Source: Lacticaseibacillus nasuensis JCM 17158
Lineage (GTDB): Bacteria; Bacillota; Bacilli; Lactobacillales; Lactobacillaceae
Assembly (NCBI RefSeq): GCF_001434705.1
Contig: NZ_AZDJ01000032.1
Location: 55,393-119,392, forward strand
Direction: 5' to 3'
DNA: 64,000 nucleotides
The first letter of the stretch is position 1, and the number at the start of each line of letters is the position of its first letter. The notes below the pieces were generated by a model. That model was given only the letters and a program-made list of their open reading frames with translations, had not been told where the DNA came from and made no database searches. Positions 55,625 through 64,000 of the stretch are shown in pieces. The position numbers and the translations under genes were made by a program.

Positions 55625-56576
55625 CTACCCCCTCGTTTCCACCGAACTTCAGGCCACTTTGGCGTTGATCGAACGCCAAATCAAACCGGATAACACTGCC
55701 GTTGCCCAGGCGCTGGTCCAACTCATCAACGCCGGCGGCAAGCTTTTGCGGCCGGCTTATTGCCTGTTGTTCTCACAATTCAAGGCCACCGACCGCCAAA
55801 AAATGATTGCCTTAGCTGCTGCGGTCGAAACCTTGCACACGGCGACGCTCGTGCACGACGACATTATCGACCGCGCCACCACGCGGCGCGGGCAGCCAAC
55901 CATTAGCGCGACGTTTGGCCCGGATGTGGCGGTGTACGCCGGTGATTATTTATTCGTGGTGTGTTTCAAGCTACTGGCCAATTACGCCAGCTCTTTGCGT
56001 AGCGTTCAACAAGACGGCACCAGCATGGAGCGCATTTTAAATGGCGAGTTGAAACAAATGGCAACGCGGTACAACACCGCCATTACCATCGACCAGTACT
56101 TGACTCAAGTTTCGGGGAAAACGGGGCAGCTGTTCGCGTTAAGTTGCTTCATCGGCGCTTACGAAGGGGGCAACACCTGGCAATTTGCCAAACAAGCTGA
56201 AACTATCGGCATGGATATTGGTATCGCCTTTCAATTGCTTGACGATATTTTGGATTACACCAGCACGCCGAAGACTATGGGCAAGCCGGTGCACGAAGAC
56301 CTGCGCCAAGGTGTCTACTCCGCACCATTAATTCTCGCCATGAGTGAGCACCGCACGGAATTTCAGCAGCTGCTGGCAAAAGGCAACGAGATGAGCGCCG
56401 ACGACATCGATCAGGTGCTCGCCTTAATCAGCCATTACGACGGAATCGGCGCAGCCCGTAGCATGGCCAAAAACCATACGGCGGCGGCCTTAAAGGGCCT
56501 GGCGACCCTCCCAGCAACTCCTGCTCGCACCGCATTAGAGGCACTGACTCGGCAACTATTGACGCGAGAGGCTTAA
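55599..56576 (+). CDS. dmkB: Polyprenyl diphosphate synthase DmkB
   Basis: 325 residues. Both Asp-rich motifs are present: LVHDDIIDRA (FARM) and FQLLDDILDYT (SARM), with GGKLLRPAY. Makes the isoprenoid side chain for demethylmenaquinone. ATG 55599 with AAAGGAG. Fourth gene of the ndh2 operon. Confidence 0.92.
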   Translation: MQIHPMWADYPLVSTELQATLALIERQIKPDNTAVAQALVQLINAGGKLLRPAYCLLFSQFKATDRQKMIALAAAVETLHTATLVHDDIIDRATTRRGQPTISATFGPDVAVYAGDYLFVVCFKLLANYASSLRSVQQDGTSMERILNGELKQMATRYNTAITIDQYLTQVSGKTGQLFALSCFIGAYEGGNTWQFAKQAETIGMDIGIAFQLLDDILDYTSTPKTMGKPVHEDLRQGVYSAPLILAMSEHRTEFQQLLAKGNEMSADDIDQVLALISHYDGIGAARSMAKNHTAAALKGLATLPATPARTALEALTRQLLTREA

Positions 56577-56619
56577 GCTTATTCGTTGAGTTTTCAGGGG
56601 CCAAGCTGGTAGGCTTAAC

Positions 56620-56651
56620 TTATCAGCAAAGGCTACGTGCCTGTGCTGATC
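56620..56651 (+). other. Stable hairpin downstream of dmkB
   Basis: ATCAGCA-A-AGGC-TACGT-GCCT-G-TGCTGAT, eleven pairs around one A/G mismatch, without a T-run. It lies 35 bp before the operon terminator. Could be a processed 3' UTR RNA or an RNA-protein site; no known family recognised. Confidence 0.5.
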
Positions 56652-56682
56652 CCCACTCCCTATCTTTGGTCTCCCCAACCCA

Positions 56683-56717
56683 GGCCCATCCGGTTTCCAT
56701 TACCGGATGGGTCTTTG
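56683..56717 (+). terminator. Terminator of the ndh2-dmkB operon
   Basis: CCCATCCGGT, seven-base loop, ACCGGATGGG then TCTTTG. Confidence 0.8.
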
Positions 56718-56730
56718 ATTACCGCAAACT

Positions 56731-56766
56731 AAAAACGCCTCGCCCCGGGCTACCGGAACAAGGCGC
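56731..56766 (-). terminator. Terminator of queT
   Basis: GCGCCTTG...CGAGGCGT stem with an inner CCGG/CCGG hairpin, then TTTTT on the minus strand. Confidence 0.75.
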
Positions 56767-56772
56767 ACATGA

Positions 56773-57291
56773 TTATTCGATGACGCGGTTAAAATGTAAA
56801 ATTCGGTCGAGCGCGGCCATGATTGGCGCGGTAATCACCATGATGACCAGCTCGGACAGCATCAAGCTGCCATATGTCGGCCAAAAAGTCGTGGCCCAAT
56901 TGAGCTTACCGGTCCAGACGATTTCAATTGCGACGAGCACCATCGTGACTGTCATCAACCCGGTCGTCAAGGTCAGCTTCTGCCACAGCTTCGTCAGATG
57001 CGGGGCGACCCACGCGGCGACGCTCAATGCAATCAAGGTTTGGCCACCGCCGAAGACGACGTCGACCCAACCCATCGGCGAGAAAATGGCGTTGTAGGCC
57101 ACACAGCCCACGACCACGCCCAATAGATATTTCCGGTTAAAGGCCACCAGATGGTTTAATCCTTCGCTCACGCGGAACTGAATGGCCCCGCTGGCGAGAT
57201 TAAAGACCCCCGGCACCACTGCTAATACGATATACAAGGCCGCGACCAAGGCGTTAATCACCAAGGCCCGGACCCCAGTTTGTCGACTCAT
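56773..57291 (-). CDS. queT: Queuosine precursor ECF transporter S-component QueT
   Basis: 172 residues, six hydrophobic segments. LVAALYIVLAVVPGVFNLASGAIQFRVSEGLNHL and NAIFSPMGWVDVVFGG are QueT hallmarks (in parts). Imports preQ1 or preQ0 with a shared ECF module. The preQ1 riboswitch directly upstream supports this. ATG 57291 with AGGAGG. Confidence 0.93.
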   Translation of the reverse strand: MSRQTGVRALVINALVAALYIVLAVVPGVFNLASGAIQFRVSEGLNHLVAFNRKYLLGVVVGCVAYNAIFSPMGWVDVVFGGGQTLIALSVAAWVAPHLTKLWQKLTLTTGLMTVTMVLVAIEIVWTGKLNWATTFWPTYGSLMLSELVIMVITAPIMAALDRILHFNRVIE

Positions 57292-57298
57292 GACAAGT

Positions 57299-57337
57299 CC
57301 TCCTAGTTTTTTATTGTGGGATGGATTGCGAACCACA
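57299..57337 (-). promoter_or_regulatory. PreQ1-I riboswitch controlling queT
   Basis: Minus strand TGTGG-TTCGCAATCCATC-CCACA followed by ATAAAAAACTAGGAGG: the class I preQ1 H-type pseudoknot with its A-rich tail running into the Shine-Dalgarno sequence. Ligand binding would hide the ribosome binding site. Confidence 0.92.
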
Positions 57338-57345
57338 TGTGCTCT

Positions 57346-57374
57346 AGTTTAGCAGATAACCAGATAGGTGACAA
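57346..57374 (-). promoter_or_regulatory. queT promoter
   Basis: TTGTCA (57374-57369), 17 bases, TAAACT (57351-57346), placing the start just before the riboswitch. Confidence 0.8.
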
Positions 57375-57399
57375 AACGAATCCGTGGAGCAGCCTTCAA

Positions 57400-58539
57400 C
57401 TATGCCAGCGGCCGCACACTCCGGCGAGGTAGACGCGCAGTGAGGTTGCAGGCTATTTCGTAATGAATCGTGTCGGCATAATCGGCCACGTCTTGTAAGG
57501 TAATCGCTGCCGCACCGGAACGTCCAACCAACGTCACCTTCGTTCCCACCGCAAACGGTTCGGGCATGCGCACCATGAATTGATCCATGCACACGCGACC
57601 GACGATTTCGCAGGCTTGTCCTTCAATCAAAACGTGGAAGCCTTGCAGCCGGCGCAGCCACCCGTCGGCATAACCCATCGGCACTGTGCCGATCCACTCG
57701 TCACCGCTCGCGTGATAGGTGGCGCCATACGACACGGCATCCCCAGCGTGCAACAGCTTCGTAAAACTCAGCCGCGACACCACGGACAACGCCGGTTCCA
57801 ATTCGTATGGTGTCGTGGGAATCGCTCGGCCGGACGGATTCAGCCCATACATCGCCACACCGTAGCGAATCATGTTGCCATGACAGGCGGCATGCCACAG
57901 ACTCGTGGCTGAATTGCTCACGTGCACGTACCGAGGGCGCGTTGGTAATGCGGCCAGGCAGTCATTAAACTTCGCCACTTGTTCTTTGAAGTATGCGTCA
58001 TCGGGAGAATCGGCCGTGGCAAAATGGGTGAACACCCCTTCCAGGGTATACTGGTCGCTGTCCGCAATCTGCTCTGCGGCAGAGGCAAGGGTCGCGGCAT
58101 CACGAAACCCAATGCGCCCCATCCCCGAATCGATGGCAAAATGAACGGCCAGTTTCGGTAATGTCCCTGCAGCCGTGAGCACAACGCTTGCGGCAGTCAG
58201 CCAATCTCGATCACCCACCGGCACCGCAATATGATTAGCGGCCGCAATCCCAGCATATGCCGGCTCAATAATGCCCAACACCAAAATTGGTTCGGTAAAC
58301 TGTGCCTGCCGCAGCGCCAGCGCCTCATCGAGCACCGCCACACAAAAGCCGGTGGCGCCAGCTGCTTGGGCCACGCGCGCCGTTCGCAGTAAACCGTGGC
58401 CATAGCCATCAGCCTTGACGACGGCAAATAGCTCTGTGTGCTTAGGCAGGCGAGTTAACGCGTGTTGCACATTGTCATAAATTGCGGTTTCATCGACTAA
58501 TACTTCGCTTGGCCGTAACGCGGCCGTTACCATACTCAT
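57400..58539 (-). CDS. alr: Alanine racemase
   Basis: Supplies D-alanine for peptidoglycan and teichoic acids. 379 residues; PLP lysine in FAVVKADGYGHG (about residue 42), catalytic Tyr in AVSYGATYHA, and MYGLNPSGR. ATG overlaps the acpS stop (ATGA). Confidence 0.97.
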   Translation of the reverse strand: MSMVTAALRPSEVLVDETAIYDNVQHALTRLPKHTELFAVVKADGYGHGLLRTARVAQAAGATGFCVAVLDEALALRQAQFTEPILVLGIIEPAYAGIAAANHIAVPVGDRDWLTAASVVLTAAGTLPKLAVHFAIDSGMGRIGFRDAATLASAAEQIADSDQYTLEGVFTHFATADSPDDAYFKEQVAKFNDCLAALPTRPRYVHVSNSATSLWHAACHGNMIRYGVAMYGLNPSGRAIPTTPYELEPALSVVSRLSFTKLLHAGDAVSYGATYHASGDEWIGTVPMGYADGWLRRLQGFHVLIEGQACEIVGRVCMDQFMVRMPEPFAVGTKVTLVGRSGAAAITLQDVADYADTIHYEIACNLTARLPRRSVRPLA

Positions 58540-58895
58540 TCGGATTCTGCCTCCAAAATTACTTCCGTCATCACCAGTGTTGCAGTGTGAGAAATCGACA
58601 CAAATGCCTTCCCTGCATAAGGGTGGGCAGTGATCACCGGCCGGCCCGCGGCGTCACTCAACGTCTCGACGTCGTGCAACGCCACCGGTCCCAAGCCTGT
58701 GCCAAAGGCCTTCGCGTAGGCTTCCTTCACCGAAAACCGACCGGCAAGCCACTGGGCGGCACGCTCAGGTGGTAAATCGTGATAATACGCCAACTCACGG
58801 TCGGTCAGCACCTTACCGGCAAAATGGGGATTGCTGGCTTGGGCATGTTCAATTCGCGCAATTTCCGTGATATCAATCCCAATTCCGTAAATCAT
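58536..58895 (-). CDS. acpS: Holo-[acyl-carrier-protein] synthase
   Basis: Attaches 4'-phosphopantetheine to ACP. 119 residues: MIYGIGIDITEIARIE (metal-binding D) and WLAGRFSVKEAYAKAFGTGLG with the Glu of the FSxKEA motif. ATG 58895 with GGAGG. Confidence 0.97.
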   Translation of the reverse strand: MIYGIGIDITEIARIEHAQASNPHFAGKVLTDRELAYYHDLPPERAAQWLAGRFSVKEAYAKAFGTGLGPVALHDVETLSDAAGRPVITAHPYAGKAFVSISHTATLVMTEVILEAESE

Positions 58896-59033
58896 CCAAG
58901 CCTCCTTGCCGGCCAGTGCGCCGGACATGTGTCTAGTTTACCATGGATGGCGACAACCGGCGGTGATGGAGTTGCGCCTTAGCGTGAAGGCTACGCACCA
59001 CACCGACTGTAGCAGCCCGTTACAACAGGACGA

Positions 59034-59059
59034 AAAAAAGCTGACATTGCTGTCAGCTT
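59034..59059 (-). terminator. Terminator of cshA
   Basis: AAGCTGACA-GCAA-TGTCAGCTT then TTTTTT on the minus strand. Confidence 0.88.
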
Positions 59060-59064
59060 CATGG

Positions 59065-60576
<1,512 letters not shown>

Positions 60577-60578
60577 AT

Positions 60579-60624
60579 ATATCCTCTCTTTCTGGTCGCC
60601 TGAACTCACCAGACGAGAGAATAT
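60579..60624 (-). promoter_or_regulatory. Hairpin hiding the cshA ribosome binding site
   Basis: On the minus strand ATAT-T-CTCTC-GT-CTGGT pairs with ACCAG-AAA-GAGAG-G-ATAT: about fifteen pairs with one G-U and one internal loop. The 3' arm is the GAGAGGATAT that forms the cshA Shine-Dalgarno region. A likely translational control element. Confidence 0.7.
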
Positions 60625-60724
60625 CCGTCGAGTCAATCCGTGGCGCCCACGCCGTTTCTGAAGACAGCGTCCTTAACAGGTTAACATTTTTTCAAGACAA
60701 GCGCAAATCGCCGCTTAAGTCAAT

Positions 60725-60756
60725 CAAAAAGTTCCGCCCCCAAACAGGGCGGAACT
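60725..60756 (-). terminator. Terminator of murF
   Basis: AGTTCCGCC, nine-base loop, GGCGGAACT, then TTTTT on the minus strand. The 150 bp between this and cshA holds a possible promoter (TTGTCT-16-TGTTAA) and the long cshA leader. Confidence 0.88.
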
Positions 60757-60767
60757 AGGTGCAAACT

Positions 60768-62156
60768 TTATGCGTGCGTGCCGGCGACCAAGGCGTCGAC
60801 CACGTTTTCGAGATGTAACCCATGACTGGCCTTCAACAACACGATGTCATCGTAGCGCACTGTTCGCTGCAAGTCGGCAATCAAGTCCGCCTGCCGATCC
60901 TGTGGGTAATAATGCACCGCCTCGGCCGGATAGGTGGTCGCCAGCCGATCGCGCAAGGCCTGCACCGCCGAACCATACAGGTAGACGACGGGAATTTGCT
61001 CCGGCGCTAAGGCGTCCGCCACCCCGGCGTGCAGTTCGGCAGTGGCATCACCGAGCTCTAACATATCGCCGATAACGGCAATGCGCCGCCCAGTGCAAGG
61101 AAAACCGGCAAAGTCACGGAGCACCAGCTTCATCGCCGTGGGATTGGCATTATAGACATCCGACAGCAACTGCTCACCGGCATCGCCGGTGAGCCACTGA
61201 GTCCGGTTGGCGGTAATGGTGAAGTGAGCTAAGGCAGATTGAATCGCCTCAGGCTTAACGTGGAACCGCCGGCCGACTAAAATCGCCGCCAAGGCATTCG
61301 TTACGTTATATTCGCCCATGACCGGAATGGTAAAACGCAGGTCCGGCCACTTTGAAAGCGAGAAGTCAGTGTGCGTTTCAAAACTCTCGATATCTTTCGC
61401 AAACAAATTGTTTTGCGGATCGAGGCCGAAGGTTTTTTGTTGCTGTGGCACAGCCGTTGCCCGTTCGCGCAACAGCGGCTCATCACCGTTGTAAATGAAG
61501 GTCCCATCTTCTTTGAGGCCGTCGGTGATTTCCAACTTGGCGTCGGCAATTTTATCCCGCGTCTTGAAAAACTCGATGTGCGCTTCGCCAATCATCGTGA
61601 TTACGGCGACATCGGGTTCGGTTAACGTGCTCATGTGATGCAACTGGCCGGACCGATCCATGCCCATTTCTAGTACCAAGACCTCGGTGTTGGTTTCCAT
61701 CCCCAGAATCGTCATGGGAACACCAATTTCATTATTGTAATTATCCGGCGTCTTGACCACGTGATACTGAGTCGCCAGCACCGCCGCGGTCATGTCCTTA
61801 GTTGTCGTTTTTCCGTTACTGCCGGTGATTGCCACCACCTTGGGATTCACCTTCATCAACAGGTAATACTGCGCCAACTGCTGCAATGCCGTCAGTGGAT
61901 CCGGCACGACCAGCATCGGCAAGCTCGTCGTGATCGGCGCGTGGTCCGCCGCCACAAACGTCGCCGCGGCTCCTGCGGCCGCAGCCTGCGGGATGAAACT
62001 ATGGCCGTCGCGCTCGCCATTCAGGGGAATAAACAAATCCCCCGGTTGGAGCTGACGCGTGTCAAAGCACACGCCCGTCACCGTGGGGCTGTCGGCATCG
62101 CCGGTTGCACAGGTCGCCCCCACGACTCTGGCAATTTCAGCTAGCTTCATTTTCAT
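60768..62156 (-). CDS. murF: UDP-N-acetylmuramoyl-tripeptide--D-alanyl-D-alanine ligase MurF
   Basis: Adds D-Ala-D-Ala to the muropeptide precursor. 462 residues; ITGSNGKTTTKDM P-loop (about 110-122), DNYNNEIGVPMTIL, EMGMDRSGQLHHM, DVYNANPTAMK. ATG 62156 with GGAGAG seven bases upstream; an ATG two codons later is less well spaced. Confidence 0.96.
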   Translation of the reverse strand: MKMKLAEIARVVGATCATGDADSPTVTGVCFDTRQLQPGDLFIPLNGERDGHSFIPQAAAAGAAATFVAADHAPITTSLPMLVVPDPLTALQQLAQYYLLMKVNPKVVAITGSNGKTTTKDMTAAVLATQYHVVKTPDNYNNEIGVPMTILGMETNTEVLVLEMGMDRSGQLHHMSTLTEPDVAVITMIGEAHIEFFKTRDKIADAKLEITDGLKEDGTFIYNGDEPLLRERATAVPQQQKTFGLDPQNNLFAKDIESFETHTDFSLSKWPDLRFTIPVMGEYNVTNALAAILVGRRFHVKPEAIQSALAHFTITANRTQWLTGDAGEQLLSDVYNANPTAMKLVLRDFAGFPCTGRRIAVIGDMLELGDATAELHAGVADALAPEQIPVVYLYGSAVQALRDRLATTYPAEAVHYYPQDRQADLIADLQRTVRYDDIVLLKASHGLHLENVVDALVAGTHA

Positions 62157-62209
62157 GATTGTTCTCTCCGTTCCTGCGTCTTGTTCAGCTTGTCCAGTGT
62201 AGCGCAGAA

Positions 62210-62950
62210 TTACTCCGCTGCCAAACGCCACGTGCCACTCGTGCGGTCTAACTCCAGTTGCCCGCGCCGTTGGCTTTGCGCCAGCTCGTCTTGCCGCTCC
62301 GGCACAAACCGGCCCCGCGGCGTCAACAATGGCACCACAACATTGGTCTTACTAAAGACCCCCGCACCGAAGTCCAACATCACACCTTCTTCAAGTAGCG
62401 GATATAACGCGGTCATCACCGGGGCCGCGACACTCGGAAAATCCTGTTGACGCAGCCGCAACCAAAACGGCTGCTCATTAGCGGCCAGCCTGAGGTGGCG
62501 CACAATGGCGGCCGACAAGGTCTCGTCAAATTGGCGAGTTTGCCGAAAGTACAGCGTCGCCAGCTCACTTTTTTGCGGGATAAACACCAGCGAGTTTTGC
62601 AACTTGTAATAAAACGGCGGCTGAATATGGGTGCGCATGTGCGCCAAATACAGAAGCTCCGCGATTTCATTCGGCGTCAGCTCCTGCAAATATGGGCCGT
62701 GCCGAAAGTCCAGCCAAGCGCGATTGCGTGCTTCTTTACTGCGCAGCCAAGTCGTGATCTCCTGCTGGCCGCTCACCACATTAAACCCAGTGTGTGGATC
62801 AATCAATTCGTCGTCACTCACCGGCGGCAGCAGTAGCAAATGGTGCCAAGGCCGTGAGTGTGCCGTCAACACGTCGCTTGCCGTCACCCCGGCAGTCGCA
62901 AACATGTGCGCCAACGGCTCGTAATGAACGTAAATCAAAGAATCCCGCAT
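62210..62950 (-). CDS. Hypothetical cytoplasmic protein upstream of murF
   Basis: 246 residues, no signal peptide or membrane segment, no motif that I recognise. It is rich in aromatic residues and contains short conserved-looking stretches (LLYLAHMRTHIQPPFYYKLQNS, AAPVMTALYPLLEEGVMLDFGAG). The strand, 53-bp spacing to murF and a -10 TATAAT (62986-62981) suggest cotranscription with murF. Function unknown. Confidence 0.7.
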   Translation of the reverse strand: MRDSLIYVHYEPLAHMFATAGVTASDVLTAHSRPWHHLLLLPPVSDDELIDPHTGFNVVSGQQEITTWLRSKEARNRAWLDFRHGPYLQELTPNEIAELLYLAHMRTHIQPPFYYKLQNSLVFIPQKSELATLYFRQTRQFDETLSAAIVRHLRLAANEQPFWLRLRQQDFPSVAAPVMTALYPLLEEGVMLDFGAGVFSKTNVVVPLLTPRGRFVPERQDELAQSQRRGQLELDRTSGTWRLAAE

Positions 62951-63003
62951 GATCCCCTACTCCTTTATTTCATCATGCTCATTATACGCTCTTGGCGCCT
63001 AGC

Positions 63004-63657
63004 TCACCGCCGAAACTCGAAAGTTGTCAGCCAAGCCGGGTCGCGCCGCAGGCCAAAGTACGCCGTCACCGCTAGCGCCGCGGACCCCAACACGTCTGCC
63101 AACAAATCCCCCATCGTGTCCATTAACGCGGCTCGTCCGGCCAACAAGGTGTGGCCCTGCATGTAGCGCTGCATGTTCAGCCCGAGCAAGCCGTCACCGG
63201 TGAACTCGTAGAATTCCCAACACACGCCCAATAGTGTCCCAAAGGCCAAGGCAAACAACGCTAGGAGTAACGGTTTAGTCTGGCGCAATTGGGCTTGAGG
63301 CGTCAGCGCAGCAAAAATGGCCAAGCCGAGTCCCGCCAGCATCGCTGCGGAAAAGAGGTGCAAGAATTTATCCCAATACGGGATCCCGTAGCATTGCAGT
63401 CCCGTGCCGAGCAGGACGCTGCCGATGATAAAAGCTTCAAACAACACCAGCAAAATAATTGGGAAGCGAAAGTGTCCGAGCCGCTCGATGACCATTGGGG
63501 CCAACCCCAGCAGTAAGCCGACGCCTACCTGCACCAATAGCATGGCCTGGCCGGTAAATGGCGACTGGCCTATCACCATGAGGCTGCCACAAATCACGAG
63601 ATAGGCAGCGCTTCCCAGTGTATTGACCCCAGTCAGTATTCGATAAATGGTTTGCAT
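63004..63657 (-). CDS. Multi-pass membrane protein, YjdF/DUF2238-like
   Basis: 217 residues with six hydrophobic segments. YWDKFLHLFSAAMLAGLGLAIF and CWEFYEF-TGDGLLGLN followed by DTMGDLLADVLGSAAL resemble the YjdF family (DK-x-x-H, WE-x-x-E, D-x-x-x-D). Function unknown. ATG 63657 with AAAGGAG. Confidence 0.6.
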   Translation of the reverse strand: MQTIYRILTGVNTLGSAAYLVICGSLMVIGQSPFTGQAMLLVQVGVGLLLGLAPMVIERLGHFRFPIILLVLFEAFIIGSVLLGTGLQCYGIPYWDKFLHLFSAAMLAGLGLAIFAALTPQAQLRQTKPLLLALFALAFGTLLGVCWEFYEFTGDGLLGLNMQRYMQGHTLLAGRAALMDTMGDLLADVLGSAALAVTAYFGLRRDPAWLTTFEFRR

Positions 63658-63703
63658 AATTGTCTCCTTTGGTTCCAGTCTAGCCGGTTCTGGAATTTTG
63701 AGC

Positions 63704-63803
63704 AAAAAAAAACCACCGCAAGCGGTGGAAAAGTTTTGGGGGAACTTTTTTGGGAGTGTAAGTTAATGTGTAAGCTTAAGGCGATTAAGCACCGCCTTAA
63801 TAT
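63704..63803 (-). ncRNA. Candidate small RNA with C-rich loop (complete copy)
   Basis: On the minus strand a -10 TATACT (63815-63810; weak -35 ATCAAA 17 bases upstream) is followed by three hairpins: TTAAGGCG-9-CGCCTTAA (63800-63776); AAAAGTT-CCCCCAA-AACTTTT (63749-63729), which presents CCCCC in its loop; and CCACCG-CTTG-CGGTGG (63728-63713) with nine Ts. Unpaired ACACTCCC lies between the first two. About 100 nt, with the look of a Gram-positive C-rich-loop regulatory RNA. A 20-residue reading frame crosses the 3' half on the other strand but lacks a good start. Confidence 0.6.
63707..63762. repeat. 56-bp direct repeat, copy 1
   Basis: Identical base for base to 63945-64000. Contains the C-loop hairpin and terminator of the candidate small RNA. 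Confidence 0.97.
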
Positions 63804-63944
63804 GTTGTAAGTATATCGTGCGAAACAATTATTTTGATACCAGGTTTTGTAAATTCAGTTTGATATTTTTGAACTCAGCTAACCATGCGCGCTTGCACCT
63901 ATGAACTGGGCGCTCCGCGGCTGGCTCCCCGCCATCTGGCCAAT

Positions 63945-64000
63945 AAAAAACCACCGCAAGCGGTGGAAAAGTTTTGGGGGAACTTTTTTGGGAGTGTAAG
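63945..64000. repeat. 56-bp direct repeat, copy 2 (cut by the window end)
   Basis: Identical to copy 1 over all 56 bases and running to the last base of the window, so the repeat may be longer. The 180 bp between the copies contain the presumed promoter of copy 1 and no gene that I can support. Confidence 0.97.

Noticed and set aside
63701..63768. Short peptide gene (KKPPQAVEKFWGNFFGSVS) across the 56-bp repeat
   Set aside because: Only a TTG without a ribosome binding site could start it, and the DNA is better explained by a terminator and C-loop hairpin; not excluded.

Overview
The window looks like a chromosomal segment of a high-G+C member of the Lactobacillaceae (a Lacticaseibacillus-like lactobacillus is my best guess). 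The support is Firmicutes gene order (dnaX-ybaB-recR-yaaL-tmk-darA-holB-yabA-rsmI; rpmG-secE-nusG-rplK-rplA), GGAGG ribosome binding sites throughout, a CIRCE-controlled groESL operon, ECF-type vitamin S-components under riboswitches, MsmX-type sugar importers without their own ATPase, and PTS genes. No rRNA, tRNA, insertion sequence, prophage or CRISPR array was seen.

Layout. 1-14.6 kb: 3' part of groEL (cut by the window edge), groES with CIRCE, divergent CPBP protease and LCP cell-wall ligase genes, a GntR-ABC (YtrAB-like) exporter with its own perfect operator, rex, an ABC-F protein and MFS pair, the tsaB-rimI-tsaD tRNA t6A cluster, folT under a THF riboswitch, a MagIII-like DNA glycosylase and a LOG-family protein. 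14.6-23.8 kb: housekeeping replication/repair cluster from dnaX to a thioesterase, with the SRP RNA and tadA. 23.8-27.7 kb: mprF and rplJL with an L10 leader.

27.7-45.6 kb: an accessory glycan-use island of visibly lower G+C, lying between rplKA and rplJL, which are normally neighbours. It carries a lactose/cellobiose-type PTS (IIA, IIB, IIC), its PRD regulator, a CUT1 ABC importer, cytoplasmic GH38 alpha-mannosidase and GH20 hexosaminidase, a Gfo/Idh oxidoreductase, an aldo/keto reductase, a TIM-barrel isomerase, a metallophosphoesterase and an MFS protein. A cre-like site sits in the divergent promoter region. The likely job is import and intracellular breakdown of mannose/N-acetylhexosamine glycans; this is inference.

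45.7-48.4 kb: rplA, rplK, nusG, secE, rpmG with two L1-target-like hairpins and a promoter-plus-terminator ahead of nusG. 48.4-56.6 kb: a complete-looking flavin-based extracellular electron transfer locus: pplA, apbE/fmnB and two UbiA prenyltransferases on one strand, ndh2-eetA-eetB-dmkB on the other. The two arms share a promoter-proximal motif. Electrons would pass from NADH through Ndh2 and demethylmenaquinone to EetAB and the flavinylated lipoprotein PplA. 56.7-64 kb: queT under a preQ1 riboswitch, alr, acpS, cshA (Shine-Dalgarno sequence buried in a hairpin), murF and two poorly known genes. The window ends in an exact 56-bp repeat that looks like the 3' half of a tandemly duplicated small RNA with a C-rich loop.
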